Source of the DNA: Oscheius sp. JU75
Lineage: Eukaryota; Nematoda; Chromadorea; Rhabditida; Rhabditidae
Assembly: GCA_037178855.1 (NCBI GenBank)
Contig: JASJZC010000005.1
Coordinates: forward strand, 3,782,001-3,846,000
Reading direction: 5' to 3'
DNA: 64,000 bases
Shown here piece by piece: positions 36,862-54,650 of the stretch; within the stretch, counting starts at the first letter, position 1; every line of letters starts with the position of its first letter. The position numbers were made by a program, and so were the translations under genes. Below the pieces are notes generated by a model that searched no databases, was not told where the DNA came from, and saw nothing but the letters and a program-made list of their open reading frames with translations.

Positions 36862-36895
36862 ATGGCTGTTGGAATTGTACCGGAGCAGTCAGCTG
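31330..36895. promoter_or_regulatory. CAGCTG E-box cluster
   Basis: Ten exact CAGCTG hexamers start at 31330, 32140, 33105, 34234, 35321, 35622, 35773, 36065, 36760 and 36890, against about 1.4 expected by chance in 5.6 kb at even base composition. Several are flanked by GT/GA as in GTCAGCTGA. CAGCTG is a class A bHLH core. Function is inferred from density and position only. Confidence 0.4.
32500..32558. promoter_or_regulatory. Pair of TGACGTCA (CRE/ATF-type) palindromes
   Basis: Exact TGACGTCA occurs at 32500-32507 and again at 32551-32558, 51 bp apart. This 8-bp palindrome binds CREB/ATF bZIP dimers. One copy per 65 kb is expected by chance, so two within 60 bp is notable. Confidence 0.4.
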
Positions 36896-37912
36896 TGCCT
36901 TCTGGTGAGTATTCTTTTCCCTCTTAGCTATTGCGCTCACTCCCTTTAGTTGGAAAGTGGACGCAAAAGCAGCTCCCCCGTTCCTGTTGTTTTGTCCGAC
37001 CAAGTCACATGTCCCCGGGCCTGGTACACAACTGCAATCCCGCGAAACTCGGAATTATGCAACATTTTTGGCGGCCTTGTCGAATAAGTTCATTCAGAGC
37101 ACGACTATGTCAATCTGAGGCGAAGTTATTCTCTCGGACCCGAGCTCGGCAGAGGCGGATTCGGACTCGTCTTTTCCGGCTACCGTCTGTCAGATCACAA
37201 ACCCATTGCTGCCAAGTACATCGCCAGAGATCAGATCCCCCAATGGTCCATGGTAAGTATCTGCTGTTTGTGTAGCTGTGGCGGTTTCCATCACATGTTG
37301 CGCTGAGGCACGTGAGTCCTGAAACCTCTGCAAAAAGTGCTGACATAACAATGGAATTTGCAGCTCGACGGTCGAATGATTCCTCTGGAGATCAACCTTC
37401 TCGACAGATGTAAAGACATTCCCGGAGTCATCAAGATGCTGGACTGGTATGAGAAGGCCGACGGGTACATGATTCTGATGGATAGACCTAGTAACTGCAA
37501 AGATCTCTTCGATTTCATATCTGAGAAAGGAGCTCTTTCCGAGAGTCAAGCTCGGGACTTTTTCATTCAAGTAGATTCCTGTGCTCAACTATACAAAGTA
37601 TTATTTCAGGTAGTCCAGACAGTCAAGTCCTGTGAGAAATTGGACATTTACCACAGAGACATCAAGGACGAAAATATTGTACTAGACACAGTGTCCGGAA
37701 GCCTACATATCATCGACTTTGGCAGCGGCGCGAACAAGAGCGACGGTCTTTACACCGACTTTGAGGGTAAGCGTTTTGCCCTTTGAGAGGTAGCAAATCT
37801 GTGGGAGCAAATAAATGAGCTGCTCTCTTCACAGAGTGCGCACATTCCTTCCTTTTATTTGCTCTCAGATGGCGCCGAGCCAACTGGCCCCAAATCGGGG
37901 GCACTTTCCCGC
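33997..37912. promoter_or_regulatory. E2F-like GCGGGAAA motif cluster
   Basis: Exact GCGGGAAA or its complement TTTCCCGC occurs at 33997-34004, 35804-35811, 36303-36310, 36397-36404 and 37905-37912, the last inside a kinase intron. A sixth copy lies in a glutaminyl-tRNA synthetase intron at 41523-41530. The octamer fits the E2F consensus TTTSSCGC. Confidence 0.35.
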
Positions 37913-39359
37913 GCGACCTCATATGCGGGATTCGAGCCCGCACGTGACCCGCTGACCAGCAGCCCTCGCGCGTAAACAACTCTGGCTAGCGGCCAAGGGG
38001 GGAGAACCGGTTGTCCGGATTAGTCTCTCACTCATCTTTATCGCCTGAAACGTAACACCCTACGTGCATTAGCCATTCCTTTTGAAGAGATAAAAGGGCA
38101 TTTCTGCAGAGCAAACACAAATCTGACCATCTAATTCGTTCTTTTTCAGGAACCCGCGTCTACAGGTTGGTATTTCTTCGGCCTTCGCCAAATCTCCGAT
38201 GGTTGTAACCCTCAGATCTGACTTTTTGGCATAGAATATCCATACTTGGGATGAGTTTAGTCCTACATCTCTGCGTTATTGAGATGAACAAAGTTACCTA
38301 GCCCCCCGTGAGCATTATATTTAGTCTAGAGTTGCCGACGGCACTGGGAAGATGATGTCAGAGGCTATCAATATCTTTTATTTCCGTTTTATAGACTAGA
38401 TCTTCTCAATACGAAGTAGTTACATGGCCTAAAAAATCAAACCTGAGGGTTACAACCGCACGGATATTTTGTGACTCACTTAATAATACCAACGTCTCTA
38501 GCCCACCTGAATGGATCCGAGACAAGAAATATGACGGTCTTCAAGCATTGACATGGAGTCTGGGTGTTCTTCTCTACGACATGACTCAAGGTACGTTTTA
38601 TTTATTTCTTCGGAGGAACCTGCATACGCTCAAATGGGTATAAAGAGAGCTAAAATTGATTGAAATAAGTGTCAAATTTCAGGAGACATCCCCTTCCGCC
38701 GAGACTCCGAGATACTGTCCGGGAAGGTGAATTTCCGTCACAGTGTCTCTGACGAGTGTAAGAGTCTCATCCAGCAATGTCTGTCCGTGGTCGGATCTGA
38801 CCGTCCGAACCTCGACGAGATCTTGGCCCACAACTGGTGTGGAAATCTGACTCTACCTGACCCCGAGCTGGCCGAAGGGTTGACTCCGGAAATCCTTCTG
38901 GCTCCTGCTCCTCGTCCTCACGAAGTCGCTGAGATGAAAGAGGAAATCAGGAGGAAGAAACAGCTCTTCCGAGAGAGTCAAGACGCCGAGCCTCGTGTTC
39001 CGTTGACTATCCAAAAGAGCGAACAGACTTTCGGCTTCTCCTCTCCTCTCTTCGCCACAAGAAGTATAACAATCGAGCATCCAACTATGGTAAGAGACAC
39101 AGCAAAACAAAGCTAAAGAAAATCTTTTAAGAGGACATCCTGTTCGCAAGCTGCCCGAATTAACGTCCCTAGTCGTTCAATTGGGTCTCCTTCCCGACGA
39201 TCCTGTCTCAACCGAAGTGCTGATACTGCAGCTAGTGAACAGAGAAATATACAACAATCGGACAGTTCGTCGGACGAGGCTGTCGTCCCTTCCACAACCA
39301 ACACCTCGACTCACAGCAGTGGAGCCAGCTCCGGTTACGAGTCTCAACCCGCACACTGA
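36862..39359 (+). CDS. prk: Pim-related serine/threonine protein kinase
   Basis: Constitutively active Pim-family kinase (nematode PRK-1/PRK-2 type). The start ATG 36862 gives [14 protein letters not shown]; an intron (about 36905-37098) joins it to [20 protein letters not shown]. Kinase landmarks: glycine loop [11 protein letters not shown], Lys in [22 protein letters not shown] (catalytic HRD) and [11 protein letters not shown] (DFG). The Pim signature follows: [33 protein letters not shown], then [21 protein letters not shown] 16-nt microexon (38150-38165) encodes TRVYS and is flanked by introns of several hundred nt. The last exon, reached through acceptor CTTTTAAG near 39133, adds a Ser/Thr-rich tail ending [10 protein letters not shown]. 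The stop is TGA 39357-39359. Confidence 0.93.
38150..38165 (+). other. prk: 16-nt microexon of the Pim-like kinase
   Basis: CTTTTTCAG precedes and GTTGGTATTTC follows GAACCCGCGTCTACAG. It is the only sequence that restores the conserved G-TRVYS-P of the kinase activation segment between DFEG and PPEWI. The phase fits on both sides. Confidence 0.85.
38201..38457. mobile_element. MITE-like element with 15-bp perfect inverted termini
   Basis: GGTTGTAACCCTCAG at 38201-38215 is matched exactly, inverted, by CTGAGGGTTACAACC at 38443-38457. Similarity continues inward (TCTGACTTTTTGG against TTTGATTTTTTAG) and weakly outward (TCCG). The 257-bp element fills most of a 336-nt intron (38166-38501); without it the intron would be about 79 nt, close to its neighbours. 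No coding capacity and no clear target-site duplication are visible, so it is at most a non-autonomous DNA transposon remnant. The family is unknown. Confidence 0.6.
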
Positions 39360-40116
39360 CCAGTGTTCACTCATAAGAGCTTATTTTGCATCTCTTCATG
39401 GTTGTGTCCCTCTCTCCCTTCCCGGTCTTTGTACATAGAATTTTTGCTCACACCATGGACCTAAGGATGTCATCGTTGTGACCCCATCGAGGGTTGTCCT
39501 GTGGCCGATTCCATCGGGCTTTTGTACATAATATTGTATATATTTATTCTCCTTTGTTCTTTTCTTTCGGGCTGGCCGTTTCTCTCGAGCTCTTTCCTAC
39601 TCTGAGTCCAGGACTCGTACCCAACACATCCTATTGCTCATTCTCCAAATGATGATGACTATAGTAATCTATTTAACAATATTACGACATCCCCGGTGTC
39701 TATCAGAACATATACGAAAATATACTCGAATAAAAATATTGGGATACTTCCGTCTTCTTCTTTTAGTACTAATTCCCGAAACTCATTGTCCTCTCGTCTC
39801 TCCCTGGGGTGTCCCATCTCCCGGAAGTCTATTGCCAGCCAGCTGCGCACCCATTTCGCAAGATGAACGCTGCTTCTCAGCTGGCTTCGAGCCAAGACAT
39901 GAATCAATGAGAATGTCCTTGGTGGTCAGTCGCGAGTATGACCACAAAAAAGTTCACCTGGGGACCTTGAGTGGTCGGCGCACACTGACACCAGATAGCG
40001 GATCAGAGATTCTGCAAAAATCTTTATTTCTATTGTAGGTTACCCGGTATAAAATTCAGACATGTAAAAATCTGGGTAACAAGAAAACAAAGTCGACAAC
40101 AATCACTTGGAAGACA
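39360..40116. other. Convergent 3' region between kinase and glutaminyl-tRNA synthetase
   Basis: About 760 bp presumably containing a long kinase 3' UTR (GTATATATTTATTCTCC near 39534) and the 3' UTR of the minus-strand synthetase. An open frame at 39634-40038 shows no recognisable domain. No gene is called. Confidence 0.5.
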
Positions 40117-44381
<4,265 letters not shown>

Positions 44382-44866
44382 TGCAGAGGCACCTGAAATC
44401 AAGTGATCATGCAAAACAGGAAAAGAATGAAATCAGCAAAGAGATTGCGCAACGTTGTTCTTAAAAACTTCTATTCCTTCATAATTACCCAATTCTACAC
44501 AACATTACGCAACGTTGTTTCCTTCAAGTAAACACTGAACGAGAAAACACTGCCAAATGATATGAATCTGACGCTGCCAGGGATTCCTTGGACACAAAAT
44601 TGACTTGTGAGAAAAGAAGAAACGAGAAAAATGGGAAAGAAAAATGAAATGTGCTGCCTGTTCAAATAGATGAAGCTCGAATACGGTAGAATAAAATGTT
44701 TGTACGCAATATATCCGACGTTTTTATTTTCACGTCACCTCAACTTTGCTGCTTTTTCCATCACTGCTTGTTGCTCGTTTACATTTCTTTTTGTTGTATC
44801 AGCATTTGCTCAATTGCAGATTTGCTTGCAATTGATCAACATTGCCACCAAAACAATTTTCAGTTT
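44382..44866. promoter_or_regulatory. Bidirectional promoter region, qars-1 / DHX34-like, with a repeated motif
   Basis: About 485 bp between divergent genes. A 17-nt motif, ATTGCGCAACGTTGTTC at 44444-44460, recurs as ATTACGCAACGTTGTTT at 44504-44520, exactly 60 bp away, with 15 of 17 bases identical. ACAATTTTCAG ends just before the helicase ATG. Shared promoter function is inferred. Confidence 0.45.
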
Positions 44867-48772
<3,906 letters not shown>

Positions 48773-48829
48773 AGTCGAATAACGAGTTCATACAAAAGTA
48801 AAATCAAAAATATATGTACATGATATGAT

Positions 48830-49454
48830 TCAATCGCCGCCATCGCTGCTTCCCGAAGCCTTGCGCGTCTTGTAACGCCGTTTCTTTTCGTTCTTCTTTC
48901 GCAAAGCAGCTTGCTCGTCCAGACCACGCTCCTTCGAAAAAATCCTGATAGTGTTTTGCGTCTCACAGAAAGACACGTGTTTCTGACGACTGAATGCTGC
49001 TTCACAAAACGAAGTTGTTTTCTTTCGTCCAACATCCGGAGGGCTGTCGACACATTTTTTGAGAATACCCTTATGAGACGGAGAGATGAACGATTCACTG
49101 GCAGCTCTTGCCCTTTGTTGAATGCCTTGGCTACTCTGCAGAGAATATCGTTCGAACGGGCTCTTCTGTTGGCGAGGAGATGGGCATGTATCCGTATCGG
49201 AGAAGGCTGACGACAGATCGGTACAAAGTTCCAGTTCTTCTGGTGAGAACCCAATGTCATCTGTGCCGGAGTCGTGTAAATGCTGTAACAAAGGTGTTAG
49301 GAAGGATTGGGAAATTCAAACCTCTTTTCCCGGAAACGAGAAGTCTCCAGCTCCATGTAGCTTATCCGCCAAAAGCTGAAAAAACTTCATTGACCAATAG
49401 ATGAGAACAGCTTACTGTATGGACTTTTTGAAGTTGTTTCTTGCTCTTCGGCAT
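48830..49454 (-). CDS. Putative PP1-binding protein with SILK and RVxF motifs
   Basis: A 181-residue protein I cannot assign to a named family. The start ATG 49452-49454 gives MPKSKKQLQKVHT; two introns join LLADKLHGAGDFSFPGKE and HLHDSGTDDIGFSPEE. Two protein-phosphatase-1 docking motifs occur in the usual order and spacing: KGILKK (SILK type, residues 102-107) and KHVSF (RVxF type, 132-136). The rest is Ser-rich and disordered with SP sites (SPR, SPF, SPS, SPP), and it ends in a basic KKNEKKRRYKTRK and SSDGGD. This suggests a PP1 regulator under kinase control, which is an inference from motifs. The gene is tail to tail with the helicase, only 57 bp apart. Confidence 0.7.
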
Positions 49455-50383
49455 CTTTTTCAGAAATATCTGAAACTGAGTTATTAGAGACCGAAGTGAG
49501 AACTTGCCGTAGAACAGTCTCCAGGCTTATTTTTCATCTGATTAGATGTTACCTCACAATGCGGAGCTATCTGAAAACAGCTATTAGGTAGCAGAAGTAG
49601 GCAAACAAGAAGACATAGAGTTCTTTCCTACAGAATCAAGTCAGAGCCTCAACATTGCAAAAGAAACTACAGCCTAATGCTGGTTACAACAAGTGCAACC
49701 AAGGGCGGTGATTTATCTTACAGGGAAAGAGGCATGGAAGCAAGTAACAGGCTCTTAATCTATAGTATCAAGACTATATTATGGAAAACATAAGACAACG
49801 ACTTCCAGGTACCCTATTAGCAGGCAAGTTTCCACGTCGAAGAAAGGTTGGAGGGAAATGAGAAACTGAATTCATAAAAATCCCGCATTTTATTTGGCGC
49901 CTGTTCAAATATGCATTTTCTGATTTTAACCTCTTCTTTGTGCCTTTTTTCTGCTCGGTTTCTCAACTGATGCAATCAGAAACACTATTTGCTGGTTACA
50001 GTTAGTTGCCACAAAGTTTGATCTGCCCATTTCTGTACCAGCAACTCAAATGTTTCTTATAAACATTCCAATTTGGCCTTCACGGTGCTATTCCTTTAGA
50101 GTGCAGACCTACTCCTATCCCTGATGTTTAATGCGTAATTCAGTCGTTCTCGTTTGGGGAATAGTCGAACCCTCTACTAAACGATTTTTTTCTGTCACAA
50201 ATCTCTTCGCAATCTTTGTCATCGCCATGAAATAATTTTGTACTCGTGTGTATAACCAGGCAGTAAAGTTACTCTTGACCTCTGTGAGAATTGGCAGTTT
50301 TTCTTTCAATGGGTTTCCGCTACCGATTTCTTGTATACTTTCAAAAAACTTCTTGGTACCCATACACAATTTTACTTTCAGGT
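49455..50383. other. Intergenic region with divergent promoters
   Basis: About 930 bp between the SILK/RVxF gene (-) and acyl carrier protein (+). On the minus strand 49500-49590 shows several CAG acceptors and a small open ATGAAAAAT exon that does not join in phase to the next exon, so I leave it out. The rest is AT-rich with no gene seen. Confidence 0.45.
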
Positions 50384-50953
50384 ATGCGTGCCACCATGAT
50401 GCGAAATATGGTCAATATAGCTCGGTCCTCGATATCGCTGACCAGCCTCCGCCTTCTTTCTACCACGACTGTCCGTCAGATTCGCCTTCCGACGGCCTCG
50501 GTGCTAATAACTCCAAGCTACAACAAAAACTCCGTCAGGAGCTTCTCTGCCAAGGTAAATTGTTACACGTTTATAACACGCTATATTTGTAGGCTCCTTT
50601 GACGAAAAAGACCCTTGAAGACCGAATTATTCTCGTGCTTAGCAATTATGACAAAATTAATCCCGAGAAGCTCACAATGGAATCTGACTTCTCAAAAGTA
50701 GGTCTTTCTTTGGGTTTTTGATCAAATCTTTCACACAGGATCTTGGACTGGACTCTCTCGACCACGTTGAAATGGTTATGGCCATGGAGGAAGAGTTTGG
50801 GTAAGTCATCTTTCTTTTTTACCTTTGCCAAAAGAATAAATTCATTAAGAAAGCGCTTTCAGATTCGAGATCCCAGACGGTGACGCAGACAAGTTCAAAA
50901 CTCCTCGCGATATCTTCCAATATATCTGCGATAAGGAAGACGTTTTTGAGTAA
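50384..50953 (+). CDS. Mitochondrial acyl carrier protein (NDUFAB1)
   Basis: Carries acyl chains on 4'-phosphopantetheine for mitochondrial fatty acid synthesis, and is also a complex I subunit. ATG 50384 sits 2 nt behind TTACTTTCAG. The N-terminus MRATMMRNMVNIARSSISL to VRSFSAK is a Ser/Arg-rich presequence. The mature part begins PLTKKTLEDRIILVLSNYDKI and contains DLGLDSLDHVEMVMAMEEEF, whose DSL Ser is the prosthetic-group site. FEIPDGDADKFKTPRDIFQYI follows. Stop TAA 50951-50953. Confidence 0.95.
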
Positions 50954-51081
50954 GATCGAACTTGTGTTATAGGGTAAAGTTGATTTGAGTAAAGATTACA
51001 TCCATTCCCTGTGGCTTTGTTCAGTGAAAGCATTCCAATACCTGCCTCATATGTAATTTGCTCATAATCTAAGAAAAAGAA

Positions 51082-52063
51082 ATGGAATTCCTTCACTTTG
51101 ACGTAAAACGTAACGCCAGAAAAGACGTACAGCATTCTGTGCCATCCTGTTCATTGACGGCTACTTCATTCGGAGGGAGCATCTTGGTCGATTCGAAATA
51201 TGCGTCTGTTCTGCGATCACATGTAATTTCCTTTGTTTTCCTTCTAATTTAGCTTTCTTTTCAGGGATATTATGGACACGAATTGGGCGAAAGACAAGAC
51301 CGAATCCTCAACTCTATCTTCGAGAAGCCAGAGTCTGCAAATAGTAAAGAAGTAGATGTCAAACATCCATGGTCAGGTACAAATTTTGTTTTCCATTTTA
51401 AACCAAAATACAGACCAATATCCAGCAAAAAGTTTCCTTCGGATCTCTCCAGAAGAGACAGCTTTTCTGGGAATCGAGCACGACGTGATCTCCGTGTTTT
51501 CGAATGGACAGCAGTTGTCAAAAAGTGAGTTACTTCCATGTCCAGTACGCAAAAGTTTCAGATCAACTCTGGACATTGCTTCTCACACTAACTTCGATTG
51601 AAAAAATAGCAGTTTACTATAAGTTGAAGAGTCTTGGATGGACTGTAAGACCCGGTATTTCATTTGGCTGCCAATATTGTGAGTACTTTTCGTCAAACAA
51701 AATTATCCACCATATACAGTGATTTATAGAGAAGGCCCGGAAAACTACCATGCTTCTGCCGGAGTCCGAATCGGTTCAGCTCTTCCTTCCCATGAATGGG
51801 CTGCCCTAAATCGAGCACTTCTGAATGTGAAAAAAGTAAGTGTTTTGGTTCCACGAGAACAATCTCTTCAGGTTCTGGTGATGGCGAAAGTGTCGATTTC
51901 TCCGAGTTTGGACCTATCCCGACCGGAATGTCTATCAGGAATCAATGTTGTGGTACTCAGCTGGTCTTTCCCCAAAATATCAACTTTTGCAGATCAACAC
52001 GACGACGACCATTTTCCCAGAACATATTTCCCGTCAATAAACGAGACATTTCTCGCGCACTAA
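51082..52063 (+). CDS. tRNA-splicing endonuclease subunit Sen2 (TSEN2)
   Basis: Catalytic subunit that cuts the 5' splice site of intron-containing pre-tRNAs. ATG 51082 gives MEFLHFDVKRNARKDVQHSV; spliced exons continue to YASVLRSHGYYGHELGER and LGIEHDVISVFSNGQQLS. The endonuclease domain reads AVYYKLKSLGWTVRPGISFG, then CQYLIYREGPENYHASAGV, with the catalytic Tyr and His of YxxGPxxYHA, and LLNVKKVLVMAKVS, where the catalytic Lys is expected. Stop TAA 52061-52063. It starts 128 nt after the acyl carrier protein stop on the same strand, so the pair may be co-transcribed. Confidence 0.85.
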
Positions 52064-54650
52064 TCACATAGCCTAACGGATTCAACAACCCGATCCCTCC
52101 TGCCAGTAGCATCGCTATTATGTGCTCCTGCATGCGCTTTTTCGGCAGCCCATTGATTTCTCTTACTCTTTTTGCTCAGCACCTTCTTCTTGGAAAATCT
52201 TGTTCTTCTCCATTGACAATTGCCATTATTCAAACAGACTCGTCTTATCAGCAATTTACGACCTAATGCGCTCATCTCGATCTATGCTCCACACCCCCCA
52301 AGAGGTCCTTTCGACCTGTATCGGTAGCCATAATCCCTATTATTTGGGTAGGATTACGGTGGTGAACCATGGGGGACGGCATTGTACCACTTTGAAAGGA
52401 ATTGGCGAGAAAGAATCATGAGACTCGATTTTATTAGCCCCTAAAGACAGATCATAACATGTTTTCTGGGGGGTCTAGGGGCAAATCCTATTTGCTTTTT
52501 GTATATTGGAAATATTTCTTCTGTTAGTCATTTCTGTCCAAACATCTTGTTTCTCCCTCCTGCTGACCACTTTCTGATCAATCAAATAGTCTCACAAATG
52601 ATCTCAATGAACAGTCCCTAATAAAAAAGGGCACACGGGCTATCAGACAGTTGGTAGCCCCCGATAGATGACGCAGTGCCTACCAAATTGCGATGCAGAT
52701 GCAAAGCTGCTCGTAAGCGGATCTAGAATGCAACGCTAGAATGATCATAACGACGACAGTTTCATTGTTGCCCTCTCCTCGGTACCCTTTTTCCAATTGA
52801 CCACTGAGTCAGGTCGACCTGTCTAATAAACACTCAGTGACTCGTTCATAAACATTCTCTACACGTTGGCAGATCAGAAAAGTTCGATTTGCAATGAGCC
52901 GTGCGAATGTGGCTTGACCAAGGTTGCTTTCATAAGAATTTACATTTGGTCTTTTTGTGTGCTTGCGGTTGTCTTTCTTTCTCTTTCTCTCTCTCTCGTT
53001 ACGCGATTCTTATCGCCCTATTTTCTTTCAACTGATCGTGCCGTAGATTACTTTCAGCTTCTCCTTTCCTTTCATCAAAATCAGAAATCAAAGACGGCGA
53101 TTATAGCCGACAGACGATGGTCAGTCTGGCGTCATCCAACTCATAAACGTGTTCCAGCACTCTTCTTGTCTTTTGATAGTCTAATCTGTAGTGGGAGTTC
53201 ATAAAACCCTTTATCAGACATCGATAGTTCCAGGACTTACGATTCTACTGAAGTCCCCTTCTAGGTTTTGAGCTTGCTTCTCATGTCAATCAGCAGTTTC
53301 ACAAGCAGAAATGATCAAAACCGCTTAGTCATCGCCGACAACCCACATGTTTCTCTTCCACCTGTATATAAAGATCTTCCCAAATGACATCACTGACCCG
53401 TGTGAATTCCTCTTCTGCGTTCCGCGCGAGTAGTCGTCTGTCGCCCCATTAGCCCTCGACAAGATTTTCACGTGGAGACGTATCATCCTCAGAACAAACG
53501 TTGTCTGTTGTCCTCTTGGCTTACTGACATGATCTGTTCATTTCTATCATTTCCTTCTGGTAACGAGTCCTCCAAATCCCGTAAACAAAGAGAAAATCCC
53601 TCATTATATGTGTTGGCGGTCGGCCATTCACGAGCAACAATTTTGATAGCCTCGCCTTTTTTTGTACTGTTCGAGAGTCATTATCTCACGACCAGTTTTG
53701 TATTCGCGCACCTCGTAATCCATGAATACTTTCCGTTGGACTCAACACGATCTTTGCCTGTTTGTGTCTCGCGTAAAAGTTTGAGAGAGACCAAGCTCCT
53801 TCCGATCTGACTCAGTTCTCCCCCTTCAAAACAAGCAAACATCATTCTTTCTTTAAATACCTTCGAACCGAGTTTGTTCTGACATTTTTGTGACTTATGA
53901 AAGACTGAACAGGATCTGTTTTCGGCGTAGTTTCTCCTCTTCCCTCAAGTGACTTCCGTAGTTTGTCTGTCGGAATGTCCTGATAACTGATGATAAGACG
54001 AAATCCACCGTTTTCTCTCGTCACTCAGATCTGTATAAAAGGAAGTCGAGGCCTTTGCACTTCTTCCCCTGGTGTCCTTGAACTGTTGGTGTTTCCCTTT
54101 TCGCCACAGGTTGTAAATAATTTTCTCGTCGCTTCACCGCCTATCGTTTCAATGGAAATTTGTGCAAATCCGCCCCGTTCCGTAATCAACTACAGTCTGC
54201 CCATTTAAGCCTATCAGTAAACCAATCTCTTTTAGTTTATCTTTGTCTTTGAACCTCTTAAGACTGTTAGCAAACTAGTTCAGTATCCTTGGAAGAATAA
54301 CTTGTCTCATCTCTGCACCCGTTTACAACCGCTACTTGCGCAAAAATTGACTTAGAGGAGATGATAAGACCTTATCCGAAAAAGTTGCCACGAGCTGCCA
54401 GATGCCACTTGCTGGCCGTACTTCCTCGAAAGTAGTCTAGAGCTGTCGTGTATCGTAAAAGTTTTGTGTCGCGGTGGCAGTGTGATAAATATCAGAAGAA
54501 GTCATTTTACAGCTGCCACGCAAAAAAGACGATTGACCTGCTCCCTCTTCTCTACTTTTCCAACAAAAGAACTTTTAAAGACGAAACGACCTTCCCTTTC
54601 TCATAATCCGATAACCTCCTCTTCTTCGTCTATAGATTGATTTCAGAGGG
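52064..54650. promoter_or_regulatory. Upstream region of the HNF4-like receptor, no confident gene
   Basis: About 2.6 kb without a recognisable gene. A basic 71-codon minus-strand frame (52060-52275) overlaps the end of TSEN2 antisense and looks like a shadow. Near 52431-52488 GCCCCTAAAGAC and GTCTAGGGGC could form a hairpin. The proximal part contains a TATA-like TATAAAA at 54034-54040 and several GATA sites. Confidence 0.45.
53981..54614. promoter_or_regulatory. GATA-site cluster with TATA-like box upstream of the HNF4-like receptor
   Basis: TGATAA occurs at 53981-53986, 53991-53996, 54362-54367 and 54483-54488. CTTATC at 54371-54376 is one on the other strand, and GATAA is at 54610-54614. 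All lie within 670 bp of the receptor ATG. TGATAA is the preferred site of the intestinal GATA factors ELT-2/ELT-7 in nematodes, so gut expression is a reasonable inference. Confidence 0.4.

Noticed and set aside
37925..37941. A perfect tRNA T-arm-like hairpin (GCGGG, 7-nt loop, CCCGC) with a B-box-like GGCTCGAATCC on the minus strand
   Set aside because: No matching acceptor stem, D-arm or anticodon arm could be found in the flanking 70 nt, so it is not a tRNA gene. A SINE remnant is possible but unsupported.
52060..52275. Basic 71-codon minus-strand frame
   Set aside because: It overlaps the TSEN2 end antisense and shows no domain; a small gene is not excluded but unsupported.
52431..52488. 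Inverted repeat GCCCCTAAAGAC / GTCTAGGGGC that could form an RNA hairpin
   Set aside because: Stem is short and interrupted; no sign of a known small RNA.
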